Positions 15,100 through 23,746 are shown, counted from the first letter of the stretch. The stretch: DNA of 64,000 nucleotides from Bin5 sp022821545 (GCA_963664085.2 CAXXLO010000002.1:1550001-1614000); one strand, 5' to 3'. Made by a program: numbers and translations. Notes: generated by a model from the sequence alone, not told the origin.

Positions 15100-16303
15100 A
15101 TGTAAGTTCAATTTGAGACTAAGAGTTTTTCGTACTCTGGGCCGAGTTCAAATTTAGGCCAGAGACGAGTTACGACCTGGTAGGGATGGGCATTGATACG
15201 GTCGATGAAAGCTTTGCAGGCATCGAAGAGGTGGCGCATGGATGGATAGCAGTGGTTGCGTGTGACCTCTTCACGCATCCAGCGCCAGAGATTTTCAATC
15301 GGATTGAGGTCGGGACTATAGGCAGGCAGGGGGATGAGAGTGAAGCCGAGTTTGGCGGCGGCAGCCTGAACGGACTTGGCTCGATGCCAAGTGGCGCCGT
15401 CCCAGATGATTACGACAGTGGCCGGTTGCTCATCGAGCCATTCAGCGATGCGCTGCAAGAACTGAATCGTATGCTCTTTGTTGCAGTTGCCCTCATTCCA
15501 GATGAAACACTGTCCGGCGCAGAAATCGTAAGCGCCGTACCAGTTCATGCGATCGGAGAGCGGAGCAGAGTCACTCATACGCCAAGCAATCTTGTTCTTT
15601 GCAGTCCAGGTGTAGCCCAAGTCCATAGCGCGGTGGATGTGGGCTTCATCGATGTAGACCAAACGGATCGTCTGGCGGCAGAATTGCTCATACGACTGTT
15701 GAAAGCGTTCCATAAAGGCCGCACGTTTCTGTGGGTCGGCTTTCTTGAGCACTTTCTGACATCTCTTCCAACGTAACTGCGCTGCTCGCAGTATCCTGTG
15801 CAGCGTGCTGCGTGAAAGAACACAATACATGACCTGTTTGAGCCAGCGCTGCAGCTTTTTCAACGTCCAAGTATGACCGGGCAGTCCATGCGCAACAGGT
15901 TCTGTCTCGCAGATAACGCTCACGAGTTGCTTGACCTGCTCTGGGCTAAAAAAGGGCGACGTCCTCCTGTATGACGATAGAACACAGCCTCGGGCCCCCG
16001 TCGATTGTAGACATGTACCCATCTGAGGACTGTCTCCTTGGTGCGTCCGGTTGCGCGTGCCCAGGCACAGGCACTCGTTCGCTTATCTGCAATCATATAC
16101 AGTGCCAAAAAGCGTTCTCGGCTGCGTGCATCTTTGGCTTCCACCGACAAGACGCGCAGGTCAGCCACAGTCTGAGCCCATCTCTCCATATCCGGACGAA
16201 CCATCTTGACTTCCTTTCCTTACTATGTTCAAGTCTGTCAGATGGTTCTACCACAGCTCCACTACCCTTGACCAATACTCTTGATCTCATTTGGGATCTA
16301 CAT
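15100..16303 (-). mobile_element. IS630-family insertion sequence with terminal inverted repeats and TA target duplication
   Basis: The element is 1204 bp and is flanked by TA on both sides (15098-15099, 16304-16305), the IS630 target duplication. The ends are imperfect inverted repeats of about 30 bp, sharing ATGTA at the tips and TGAGA-N2-AAGAG inside. A single transposase split over two frames fills it. It appears intact. Confidence 0.85.
15108..16204 (-). CDS. IS630-family transposase made by -1 frameshifting (two overlapping frames)
   Basis: The first frame (16204 to 15920) encodes an N-terminal helix-turn-helix domain (CAWARATGRTKETVLRWVHV). The second frame (open from 16022 to 15108) encodes the DDE catalytic domain: Asp in LVYIDEAHIH, Asp in VIIWDGATWH, and Glu in YSPDLNPIENLW. 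The frames share coding text around a T-TTT-TTA heptamer (plus-strand 15947-15953). This is a classic slippery site that would shift ribosomes by -1 and yield a fusion of about 365 residues. An IS-type ribosome site (AAGGAAAGGAAG) precedes the ATG. The DDE residues are present, so the enzyme is probably active. Confidence 0.85.
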
Positions 16304-16359
16304 TAGATGCACACCCGATGAGCTGCCGCCAACCGGCCGCACCCACAAAGAAGAAGCAA

Positions 16360-16386
16360 GCCCGCCAGCAATGCTGGCGGGCTTTT
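16360..16386. terminator. Strong bidirectional intrinsic terminator
   Basis: GCCCGCCAG and CTGGCGGGC arms enclose CAATG and are followed by TTTT on the plus strand. Read leftward, the tail is TTGCTTCTTCTTT. It probably ends the leftward gene at 16497-17105. Confidence 0.8.
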
Positions 16387-16496
16387 CAGTCCTACAATCG
16401 CCACGCGGCAAAAACGCGCCGGTCTCCCAGCACCTGCACGGCTCGGCAGTCCTCAGCCGACACAAAGTCTACAACGGCCCTTTGATACAAGGGAAT

Positions 16497-17105
16497 CTAC
16501 GGAGGATCTATCTCGCGGGCAGAATCCAGATCGCAAGCACGCATGCAAACCTCAATCTGACCAAGATATTCACCCATCCGGCCTAAATCCCCAACCGAAT
16601 CTATCTCAACAGAAGTAGGAACACGCAAGCCCAATTTCCGAAGCTTTGAAAACAACACCTCCAGCCGCATCATCAACGACTTGTATTGAACGCGAGAGCT
16701 AAATGGAGCAGGCAAACCGAAAGATTCGAGCACGTCACCGGCGGACACACTAGCGGCCTGCTCCCCGTAATCCTTCCCTAAAAAGCCCAAACAGCACTCC
16801 ACTTCGGGAAGAAGATCACAAAATTTGCGACGCTTTGTGCCGACAAGCGCTGGGCGAAAAAGCCAAACAGCAAGCTCACCCAAGAACGGAATAAAAACAA
16901 AAAAAACGACCCCGGCTGCCGCAAACGCCACCACGACAAACAGCAAGACCCAAAGAGAAGGCCCCAATAGTAACTTCACTTCAAAGAATGAAGGAAACAA
17001 AGACAACACAACCCTCTCTATAACAAAGCCAAACAAAGAAACCAAAGTCGTAACAACCCACTTCCAATGAACTCGGAAAAATCTCCTCAAACTCAACCAA
17101 CTCAT
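16497..17105 (-). CDS. Hypothetical two-segment membrane protein
   Basis: I do not recognise this protein of about 202 residues. It has two membrane regions in the first half: VVTTLVSLFGFVIERVVLSL, and a longer LWVLLFVVVAFAAAGVVFFV stretch. A soluble C-terminal half of mixed charge follows. The start at 17105 (MSWLSLRRFF) is preferred, because the region upstream contains half of a long inverted repeat. Base composition is clearly lower in GC than the flanking genes, suggesting acquisition with the recombinase next to it. A strong terminator follows. Confidence 0.5.
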   Translation of the reverse strand: MSWLSLRRFFRVHWKWVVTTLVSLFGFVIERVVLSLFPSFFEVKLLLGPSLWVLLFVVVAFAAAGVVFFVFIPFLGELAVWLFRPALVGTKRRKFCDLLPEVECCLGFLGKDYGEQAASVSAGDVLESFGLPAPFSSRVQYKSLMMRLEVLFSKLRKLGLRVPTSVEIDSVGDLGRMGEYLGQIEVCMRACDLDSAREIDPP

Positions 17106-17141
17106 ACCGGCCACTCCCTTCCTGCACTTAGCAGTCTCCAG

Positions 17142-17278
17142 GAGCGCCCACACCGCCGGCAAGTTCACACAGAACCCCAATTGACAAACACCCTTGTCTG
17201 CCACTATATTGATAATCCCATGCCCGCTAACGCGGCCATTTCATCAAAGAGCGCTAAACACTGGCGGTGTGGGCGCTC
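17142..17278. repeat. Perfect 16-bp inverted repeat spanning a small transcription unit
   Basis: GAGCGCCCACACCGCC (17142-17157) is exactly complementary to GGCGGTGTGGGCGCTC (17263-17278), with a 105-base interior. The interior holds a consensus promoter, and the right arm is part of a terminator hairpin. It lies beside a tyrosine recombinase. Confidence 0.8.
17181..17210 (+). promoter_or_regulatory. sigma70-type promoter inside the inverted repeat
   Basis: TTGACA (17181-17186), an 18-base spacer and TATATT (17205-17210) face right. No rightward protein gene follows before the terminator at 17246-17283. Confidence 0.5.
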
Positions 17279-17284
17279 TTTTTC
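17217..17284 (+). ncRNA. Candidate small RNA of about 70 nt
   Basis: The span lies between the promoter at 17181-17210 and an intrinsic terminator. The terminator has AAAGAGCGC (17246-17254) paired with GCGCTCTTT (17273-17281) and a T-run. The transcript would carry the GC-rich right arm of the inverted repeat in its terminator. No protein frame of note is present. It could equally be the tail of a longer transcript. Confidence 0.35.
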
Positions 17285-17355
17285 TTTGGTGCCCAGTCTA
17301 CTCCTCTAAATCCACCCGTGTAAAATTAAAAAACTCCCAACCGCGCCAAACGCCG

Positions 17356-18315
17356 TCAGGAAAGCCACCTGGCCGCGCGACCGGCCTCCTCCTCCCGCGT
17401 ATAGGTTTCGACCATCCCCGCCGTTTTCCAGCGCCCCTGCGCCATGATCTCATGTGTAGGCGCGCCGGCCTTAGCCATGCGCCGCGCCATGCCGACGCGC
17501 CCGCTGTGACCCGAAAAGAACGCCCCCAGCCCGGCCGCCGCGGCCGCCGCCTTGATCCGCCGTGAAATTGACGGCGCCGACAGCCCGAAGATCGACTCGT
17601 CTCCGGAGGCGCCCAACCGCCGTATATCCTCTAGGGCCGCAACCCCGGCCCGCGTCACATAGACCGTGCGTGCGCCGGCATCGGTCTTTGAGCGTCGCAC
17701 CGTCAGCCGGCCCGACCCGTCCCTCCAGCGCGTGAAATCATCCCAGACCAGCGCCGCCGCTTCCGAACGGCGCAGACCCGCATCCGACAGGACGCGGCAG
17801 AGCGCTATATCGACCAGCCCCCGCCGTCGCGCCTGGTCCGGCGTCTCACTCAATCCGTTACCATACGTCCGCTGCTGGCAGGCGCACGCCCGGATCGCCG
17901 CCAGCTCATCCGAAGTCAGCGCGGGCGCCTGGCGCACGGCGAACTTGCCGGCCGCATCCTGGACCAGGGCGCGCGCCGTATCGACCACCAGCTGATCCCG
18001 CGCCGTCAGCTCGACGCCGGCCAGGCTCTGGGCCTTGCGCAACGCGGCCAGCGTCAATTTGAGCATAGGCGCGCCCCCGCCGCCGAACCGTTCCAACAGA
18101 TAGTCGCGCAGCTGCGCCGGCCGCGGGCTGAGCGCATCGATGTCGTGGACCGCGGCCCACCGGCTCCAGTCTTTGAGGGCATGGCCGTAGGCGCGACGCG
18201 TATTGGGCGAAAGCGCCGCCATGGCCGCCTCGGCGCGCTGCTCGCGTTCGTTGTCGGCCGGCTGCAGAGCGAGGACGGCCTGCAGGGGGGCGAGGGTTGT
18301 CTGAGCGCTCGTCAT
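17356..18315 (-). CDS. Tyrosine recombinase / integrase
   Basis: This 319-residue site-specific recombinase would integrate or excise the local element. It has an N-terminal SAM-like core-binding domain (LSPNTRRAYGHALKDWSRW, about residues 35-53). The catalytic domain shows Arg in DAGLRRSEAAAL, Lys in VRRSKTDAG, the HxxR box as GHSGRVGMA, the Trp of GRWKTAGMVETY and the nucleophilic Tyr in YTREEE. All catalytic residues are present, so it is probably functional. It reads left; a toxin-antitoxin pair diverges on its right. The attachment sites were not identified. Confidence 0.88.
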   Translation of the reverse strand: MTSAQTTLAPLQAVLALQPADNEREQRAEAAMAALSPNTRRAYGHALKDWSRWAAVHDIDALSPRPAQLRDYLLERFGGGGAPMLKLTLAALRKAQSLAGVELTARDQLVVDTARALVQDAAGKFAVRQAPALTSDELAAIRACACQQRTYGNGLSETPDQARRRGLVDIALCRVLSDAGLRRSEAAALVWDDFTRWRDGSGRLTVRRSKTDAGARTVYVTRAGVAALEDIRRLGASGDESIFGLSAPSISRRIKAAAAAAGLGAFFSGHSGRVGMARRMAKAGAPTHEIMAQGRWKTAGMVETYTREEEAGRAARWLS

Positions 18316-18521
18316 AGAACGGATGTCATAATACGACAGACGTTAAAATTTACATTGCCTCCACAACCTGTACATCATGCGCGGCATAGAGTCGGAACTT
18401 TTCGACATGAACTGTCTCCACCCGAACTTCAACTCAAACCGGGGCCGTCAGAGCAACTCTTCTGCCTTCCCGCCTTGCCATTTCAATCCATATACAGCTT
18501 ATCCGGACGAAATCTTGCATT

Positions 18522-18543
18522 ATGGTAACTATAACGTTACCAT
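18522..18543 (+). promoter_or_regulatory. Palindromic operator at the toxin-antitoxin promoter
   Basis: ATGGTAAC (18522-18529) and GTTACCAT (18536-18543) form a perfect dyad around TATAAC, which resembles a -10 box. It ends six bases before the toxin start and is a likely autoregulatory site. Confidence 0.65.
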
Positions 18544-18549
18544 ATCGGC

Positions 18550-18879
18550 ATGATCGAGATCAGAGAATATATAGACAACCGCGGCCGCAGTCCATTCGGT
18601 CGTTGGTTCGACGGTCTCGACGCCGGGGCAGCGGCCAGAGTGAGGACATCCCTCGCCCGCATGGAGGCTGGCAACCTGTCCAACGTCAGAGGCGTTGGCA
18701 GCGGGGTGTCAGAGTGCCGCATAAACGTTGGTCCAGGATACAGAGTCTATTTCGGCAGAGATGGGGACAGATTGATAATCCTGCTCGGTGGTGGCACAAA
18801 AGCCCGCCAGCAGAGGGACATTGAAGACGCTCGTGAACTCTGGCAGGAGTACAGGCGTCGTAAGCAGCAGGAGGTGTGA
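18550..18879 (+). CDS. Type II toxin, RelE/HigB-like (HI1419 type)
   Basis: This 109-residue basic protein has the RelE/ParE fold pattern of the HI1419-type toxins: an N-terminal SPFGRWFDGLDAGAAARVRT helix pair and then VGSGVSECRINVGPGYRVYF strands. It ends LIILLGGGTKARQQRDIEDA. The conserved C-terminal GG-K-x-Q-x-x-DI segment is intact. It would act as a ribosome-dependent mRNA interferase. The gene precedes its antitoxin by three bases, the reversed order typical of this subfamily. A palindromic operator precedes it. Confidence 0.85.
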   Translation: MIEIREYIDNRGRSPFGRWFDGLDAGAAARVRTSLARMEAGNLSNVRGVGSGVSECRINVGPGYRVYFGRDGDRLIILLGGGTKARQQRDIEDARELWQEYRRRKQQEV

Positions 18880-18882
18880 AAG

Positions 18883-19200
18883 ATGCCGCTCACCCGTGAC
18901 TTCAAAGAGACCGTGCAGGTCCGCGCCGAACGCGACCCGGCATTTCGAGAAGAGTTGCTGAAGGAAGGCGTCGACTGCCTGCTTGCAGGAGATGTGGATA
19001 CGGGCAAGATCGTGCTGCGTGATTACATCAACGCCACCATCGGGTTCGAAGAACTGAGTTCCCTCACGAACAAGCCACCCAAGAGTCTGATGCGTATGTT
19101 CGGGCCGGCCGGCAATCCCCGCGCCCGCAACCTGTTCAAAGTTATCAGCTGCATCCAGCAGCATGAGGGCGTGCAGATCGAAGTGAAGACTGTTCGTTAG
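18883..19200 (+). CDS. Antitoxin of the RelE/HigB-like pair (HI1420 type, helix-turn-helix)
   Basis: This 105-residue protein has the layout of the HI1420-type addiction antidote. It opens with TRDFKETVQVRAERDPAFRE, followed by GKIVLRDYINATIGFEEL, and then a helix-turn-helix (SLTNKPPKSLMRMFGPAGNP). It should neutralise the upstream toxin and bind the palindrome at 18522-18543. Length and gene order match the family. Presence next to the recombinase suggests that it stabilises the integrated element. Confidence 0.85.
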   Translation: MPLTRDFKETVQVRAERDPAFREELLKEGVDCLLAGDVDTGKIVLRDYINATIGFEELSSLTNKPPKSLMRMFGPAGNPRARNLFKVISCIQQHEGVQIEVKTVR

Positions 19201-19311
19201 TCGACGGGGATCGGCTCGTATCGCTGTGTGGAGCGAGGATGACCCAGCACTCTGCAGGCGCGGCGCTAATCCACCAAACCCCTGCCATAACCCCACGGGC
19301 AAAGGTGAAGC

Positions 19312-20439
19312 ATGACTACCTCCCCTACGCGCCTCTCCCTGCCCTGGCACGCGATCGCCGTATCGTTAGCGCTCCTGCTGCTGGGTGCCTCATGCACGAA
19401 TCCCGCCCCAACCCAGACCCCCGGACCCATCGCCCCAGAGTCGATCGAAGTCCCCGATCCACTGGAAGAACCGTCCCCGGCAACCCCTCCGGAGAAATGG
19501 CAGACCCTTCGCGACCACCGGCTTGGCTACACGTATGCTGTCCCTCAAGGATGGCAGACCATCGACTTGCCGCGGATCGAGGAGCATTCTCTATGGGGAA
19601 TCGTCAAGCGATTCTTCTCGGATGTGTCAGGTCAGTTGACAGATTTCCTGAAAACGCCTGAAGGCCAGCGCCTGGGCTACCTCGCCGTCGACGTGGATAT
19701 GTTCCCGCGCCCAACAGCCCGCACGATCGCGTTTGCCGCCGTCTGGCCTCTTGACGACGATCTGCCTTCCGAGGCCATAGTCCAACTGCTGCCAGAGATG
19801 TTGGGATCGATTCGCCAGGTTCCCATCGAACTGGAGCGTGTGGAGGCCCGGATCATCAACAACTTCCCAGCCATTCAAGCGGTTGGCGCAGCCGATCTTC
19901 GAAGTCACGGACTTTTCTACGCCCATACGGTCGTTACGGTCTTGCGATGGCAGGACAACGCTTACCTATTGGCTGTGCTGTCTCCCGCGCAAGACGACGT
20001 GGCAGACCAACTGATCGCACAGATTGTTGGCAGCTTCGGGCCGACAGCAGCGCTGCCGCCGCCACCACGGACGCCCACACCGACGTCAACGCCGAGACCA
20101 CCTACGCCCACGCCGACGCCCTTGCCCTGCAAAACAGGTGATGCTGTGACCTGGTGCGTGCTATCAGTGACAGATCACGGTTCAGCAGTGAGAAACAGAT
20201 CCGGCCATACTCTGGCGCCCAACGGCGCAAAGAACAACCGATTCATCAGGATGCGCTTCCGGGCGCGCAACGAGTCCGCCGCGGATATGGAGATAATGGA
20301 GGTCAGAGCGCTCAAGCTGCGCGACGGGCAAGGGCGTGAATACGAACACTTTCTACAAAATCGGGGACGACTTATACCGTCTTGGTATCCAGATACGCAC
20401 ATCCCGGCGGGAGAGAGATGCAGTAGGAAGACACCCTAA
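19312..20439 (+). CDS. Secreted lipoprotein with Thr/Pro linker and truncated C-terminal domain
   Basis: This 375-residue lipoprotein begins with a signal peptide and lipobox (ALLLLGASC). The leader is almost identical to those of the genes at 20802 and 24292. A first globular domain (about residues 62-245, RLGYTYAVPQGWQTIDLP) resembles PsbP-like surface domains. A PTPTSTPRPPTPTPTP linker follows. The last part (RFIRMRFRARNESAADMEI) resembles the DUF4352-type beta sandwich, but it stops early after AGERCSRKTP, so the domain is cut short. Its stop overlaps the HNH gene start (TAATG). The function is unknown. Confidence 0.65.
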   Translation: MTTSPTRLSLPWHAIAVSLALLLLGASCTNPAPTQTPGPIAPESIEVPDPLEEPSPATPPEKWQTLRDHRLGYTYAVPQGWQTIDLPRIEEHSLWGIVKRFFSDVSGQLTDFLKTPEGQRLGYLAVDVDMFPRPTARTIAFAAVWPLDDDLPSEAIVQLLPEMLGSIRQVPIELERVEARIINNFPAIQAVGAADLRSHGLFYAHTVVTVLRWQDNAYLLAVLSPAQDDVADQLIAQIVGSFGPTAALPPPPRTPTPTSTPRPPTPTPTPLPCKTGDAVTWCVLSVTDHGSAVRNRSGHTLAPNGAKNNRFIRMRFRARNESAADMEIMEVRALKLRDGQGREYEHFLQNRGRLIPSWYPDTHIPAGERCSRKTP

Positions 20440-20759
20440 TGCCAATCCACCCCAGCATGAAACCCCTCTACCCCCACGACTGGCCCCAGATCTCCGCGCG
20501 CATACGTTTCGAGCGCGCCGCCAACCGCTGCGAATGGTGTGGCGCCGCCAACTACTGGCCCCACCCCGAAACCGGCAGCCGCGTCATCCTCACCGTCGCC
20601 CACCTGGACCACGACCCGCGCAACAACGCCGACGACAACCTGGCCGCGCTCTGCCAAAAATGTCATAACACGTACGATGCGGCCAAGCGTCACGGCAACC
20701 GCGCGCGGCGCGAGAAACAGGGCGCGGGCCAGCTGACACTGCCAGGACTGCACGAATAA
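20439..20759 (+). CDS. HNH endonuclease
   Basis: This 106-residue stand-alone HNH nuclease has a zinc CEWCG knuckle near residue 31 and the catalytic VAHLDHDPRNNADDNLAALC block. It closes with a CQKCHNTYD knuckle. The His/Asn/His residues and four cysteines are all present, so DNA cleavage is expected. It starts inside the stop codon of the truncated lipoprotein. That position, at a broken domain, suggests insertion as a selfish nuclease, or alternatively a secondarily fused cassette. Confidence 0.82.
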   Translation: MPIHPSMKPLYPHDWPQISARIRFERAANRCEWCGAANYWPHPETGSRVILTVAHLDHDPRNNADDNLAALCQKCHNTYDAAKRHGNRARREKQGAGQLTLPGLHE

Positions 20760-20801
20760 GGACAACACGTCTTGCCATGACCCCACGGATGACCGCGAAA
20801 C

Positions 20802-21794
20802 ATGACTAAACACACCTCGCGCCTCTACCTACCTTGGCACGTGCTCGCCGTATCGCTAGCACTCCTGCTGCTGGGCGCCTCATGCACGAATCCCGCCCCA
20901 ATCCAGGCCCGCGGACCCACCGCCCCGGAGTCGATCGAAGCCCCCGATCCGCTGGAAGAACCGCCCCCGGCAACCTTCTCAATCGAAAACTCGACGGTCG
21001 TCATAGTCGGCCCCCTGGACATTGGCTTCTACGAACGCTTCCTTTCAGCCGTACGCGACAAGGAGGACGAGATCACCGCGTTACGCATCAACTCCGGCGG
21101 CGGCATAACCGACGAGGGGATGCAGCTGGGCGTCTGGATGGCCGAGCGCAACATCGACGTGGTAGTCGACCAGCTCTGTTTCTCCTCCTGCGCAAACTGC
21201 ATCTTCACGGCCGGCAAGAACAAAATCATAATGGCAGACTCGATAGTCGGCTGGCACGGATCGGAGCAACAGGACGAACATATCGCCCGCGGCCTCGGCA
21301 TTACCGTCGAGGAGCTCCTTGCAAGGGAATACGACGAACACGCCTCGGAATGGGGCGAGACCCCTACACAGGAAGGACGCGAGAATTTCGTGGAAGTCGT
21401 TCTCTCCGGAAGGCCAGCCGCGGTCGGGGAAGAACAGGCGTTCCTGGACAAAATTGGCGTCAGCGTGGACGCCCTGGTCTACGGCTTCCTGCCGGACCAA
21501 TTCGAGGACTACTACGCCAACGCGTCGCCCCAAACAACCGGCTGGACTTTCCCGATAGAGGACATGGCGAGCTTCGGCATCGACAACGTGACCTACGCAG
21601 GCGACGGCGACTACCCCAGCGAACGAGCAAAAACAGAATACGGAGTGATCGTGTTCAAGCTCCCGCAGATAAACGCGGCGGATCGGCGTTCCTCTGGGCG
21701 CAACGCCAACGGCAAAAAAATGGGGCCTACATCGAATTGGGTATGGTCAATTTATCCTGGTCGCAACGTATATCCGTTTTCGGAATCAGGCTGA
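20802..21794 (+). CDS. Periplasmic ClpP/crotonase-fold lipoprotein (COG3904-like), copy 1
   Basis: This 330-residue lipoprotein carries the shared leader (lipobox LLLGASC). The domain after residue 60 has the ClpP-class pattern: a LRINSGGGITDEG turn and a CFSSCANCIFTAG segment, the position of the catalytic serine in SppA/COG3904 relatives. An acidic helical region follows. It is probably a secreted serine protease-like or binding protein; activity is inferred. The last 45 residues differ from copy 2 and look like read-through into foreign sequence after VFKLP. Similarity with the 24292 gene is very high over about 285 residues, also at DNA level. Confidence 0.7.
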   Translation: MTKHTSRLYLPWHVLAVSLALLLLGASCTNPAPIQARGPTAPESIEAPDPLEEPPPATFSIENSTVVIVGPLDIGFYERFLSAVRDKEDEITALRINSGGGITDEGMQLGVWMAERNIDVVVDQLCFSSCANCIFTAGKNKIIMADSIVGWHGSEQQDEHIARGLGITVEELLAREYDEHASEWGETPTQEGRENFVEVVLSGRPAAVGEEQAFLDKIGVSVDALVYGFLPDQFEDYYANASPQTTGWTFPIEDMASFGIDNVTYAGDGDYPSERAKTEYGVIVFKLPQINAADRRSSGRNANGKKMGPTSNWVWSIYPGRNVYPFSESG

Positions 21795-21796
21795 GT

Positions 21797-21813
21797 GGGG
21801 ACATTATGTCCCC
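21797..21813 (+). terminator. Hairpin after the first ClpP-like gene
   Basis: GGGGACAT and ATGTCCCC pair around a single T, so a few central bases must open as the loop. TTGCTTCT follows. It may be a weak terminator or a remnant of an element end. Confidence 0.4.
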
Positions 21814-21985
21814 TTGCTTCTGGGATGGGTATGCGTTGTGGCAAACAAATACTCCATACAGTCAGCAAGGGGGCGCTGTATGCAAAACGATTCTGGTTTA
21901 GCTGGACTGTTCGCAATTTTCGGAGGACGCTAACCTGCTCCGAATTCAGGTTATAGAGGAAGAAGCATACTGTTGACACTGTGCC

Positions 21986-23464
21986 ATGAAGGGGAATCCA
22001 GCGGTGATTAGAGTCTTCATGCCCAGATTGCTACTTTTCCTCGCTGGAGCTGCCGTCTTGAATCTCTTCTCTTTCGCGACGGGGCCTTCCCCTACCTCAT
22101 CTTCAGGATCCGCCCCGCCGGTAATCGGCGAAGAACCGGCTCTGAAACAGCATTTCAGCCAGTCAGAGATCGAAGCGGGCCGCTACACCCTCGAAGAGCT
22201 GGTCAGGCACGGACGCGCCGTCTTCACGGCCAGTTTCAACACACTTGACGGCGCAGGCCGTCCTGAGCTGACAGGAACAGGCCAGCCGCGCAAGAGGCGG
22301 ATGATGCCGGACAACTTCAATCGCATTTCAGCGCCTGACGCAAATTCATGTTCGGGCTGCCACAATCTCCCCGCCATAGGCGGCGGCGGTGATAACGTGG
22401 CCAATGTGTTCGTACTGGGACAACGGAATCCCTTCGTCAACTTCGATGGCGATCCGGTAGAGAACGGGCCGAACCAGACTCTCAAGACCGTGGGCAACGA
22501 ACGCAACACAGTCAGCGTTTTCGGCGCCGGCTTCATCGAGCTGCTGGCGCGTGAGATGACGGCCGATCTGCATGACCTGCGTACTTCGGCGCTCAGCCGA
22601 GCCAGCAGCACAGGCCGGGAGGCCACCGTCGAACTGGTGACCAAGGGGGTTCATTTCGGCACGCTCACATGCTATCCTGACGGCAGAGTAGACACCTCCG
22701 GTGTCGGAGGCGTGGATGCCGACCTGATCATCCGCCCCTTTCATCAGAAAGGCGCGGCTGTGTCCCTGCGCGAGTTTTCCAACAACGCCATGAATCATCA
22801 CCATGGCATGTTACCGACCGAACGGTTCGGCGAGGACAACGATATGGACGCCGACGGCCGCGTCATTGAGTTGACCGTGGGTGATATCACCGCCCTGACC
22901 CTGTTCCAGGCAACGCTGCCCGCACCAGTACAGGTGGTGCCCGATACCCAGGTCGAAAGAGAGGCCGCCGCGCGCGGGCGCATCATCTTCGAACAGGTCG
23001 GCTGTTCCGAGTGCCATATTCCAGAGATGCCGCTTGCCAGCCTTGAATTCGTCGAACCGGGTCCGTACAATCCGCAGAACAACCTGCGGCCCGAGGATGT
23101 CAATGCTACCTACCAGGTCGACCTGTCGCCCTACATAGAGAACGTGAAACAGGACGAAGAAGGGAATTTCCTCATCCCTGTCTTTACGGACCTGAAACGG
23201 CACGATATGGGTGAGTTTCTCGACACCGAAGCCAATGTGCAGGCGGGGATCCCTACGCAGGTCTGGCTGACGAGAAAGCTGTGGGGCTTCGCTTCGGAGC
23301 CGCCCTACCTGCACCATGGACGGGCCACTCTGATCTCGGAAGCCATCCTGGCGCACGGCGGCGCAGCGCTGGAGCAGAGGAACGCATTTGCCGACCTGGA
23401 GCAGGCGCAGCAGGCGGAGTTGCTGGAGTTCCTGCTGACTCTTCGGATAGATGCCGGTGAGTAG
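21986..23464 (+). CDS. Di-haem oxidoreductase (DHOR/thiol oxidoreductase-like, c-type)
   Basis: This secreted protein of about 492 residues binds two covalent haems, at CSGCH (near residue 123) and CSECH (near residue 341). The signal peptide is an LLLFLAGAAVLNLFSFA stretch. It resembles the COG3488 family, which lies near MauG and cytochrome c peroxidases. The C-terminal WGFASEPPYLHHGRATLISE block is typical. The physiological substrate is unknown. The start is uncertain: ATG 21986 lacks a ribosome site, whereas GTG 22004 has AAGGGG nine bases upstream. The gene sits between two near-identical ClpP-like genes. Confidence 0.85.
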   Translation: MKGNPAVIRVFMPRLLLFLAGAAVLNLFSFATGPSPTSSSGSAPPVIGEEPALKQHFSQSEIEAGRYTLEELVRHGRAVFTASFNTLDGAGRPELTGTGQPRKRRMMPDNFNRISAPDANSCSGCHNLPAIGGGGDNVANVFVLGQRNPFVNFDGDPVENGPNQTLKTVGNERNTVSVFGAGFIELLAREMTADLHDLRTSALSRASSTGREATVELVTKGVHFGTLTCYPDGRVDTSGVGGVDADLIIRPFHQKGAAVSLREFSNNAMNHHHGMLPTERFGEDNDMDADGRVIELTVGDITALTLFQATLPAPVQVVPDTQVEREAAARGRIIFEQVGCSECHIPEMPLASLEFVEPGPYNPQNNLRPEDVNATYQVDLSPYIENVKQDEEGNFLIPVFTDLKRHDMGEFLDTEANVQAGIPTQVWLTRKLWGFASEPPYLHHGRATLISEAILAHGGAALEQRNAFADLEQAQQAELLEFLLTLRIDAGE

Positions 23465-23533
23465 TAGGCGGCGTAAGGGTATATGCGGGTTTCGCATGTG
23501 GTGCTGTGTGAGGGGTGAACCAAAGGTGAACAG

Positions 23534-23746
23534 CTACATCGAGATCTGCTCCTCGGCCAGAGAAGCTCCATAGTCAAGACAGGCGAGGATATCTGCGCGC
23601 GATATCGAGGGATATTCCTGGAGGAGGTCTTCGACGCTATCGCCGCCGGCAAGCATCTGCAGGATTTGATATAAGGGGATGCGTGTCCCTTGGATGCAGG
23701 CCTGTCCGTGAGATATTTGGGGGTTGGTGGTGATTTGATTATTCAT
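23534..23746 (-). CDS. DUF433-family antitoxin-like protein (orphan)
   Basis: This 70-residue protein fits DUF433: GQACIQGTRIPLYQILQML, then GDSVEDLLQEYPSISRADIL and a short C-terminal helix. DUF433 proteins are winged-helix antitoxins usually paired with a PIN-like DUF5615 toxin. No such toxin lies downstream, where only 69 bases separate it from the next gene. The start is taken at MNNQITT (23746), because the upstream codons (MDHKLRC) come from an IS3-end relic. Whether it is expressed is uncertain. Confidence 0.65.
   Translation of the reverse strand: MNNQITTNPQISHGQACIQGTRIPLYQILQMLAGGDSVEDLLQEYPSISRADILACLDYGASLAEEQISM

Noticed and set aside
17142..17278. Integron attC site
   Set aside because: The repeat is perfect rather than imperfect, and I could not find the RYYYAAC/GTTRRRY core sites. 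The recombinase also lacks the recognisable integron-specific patch.
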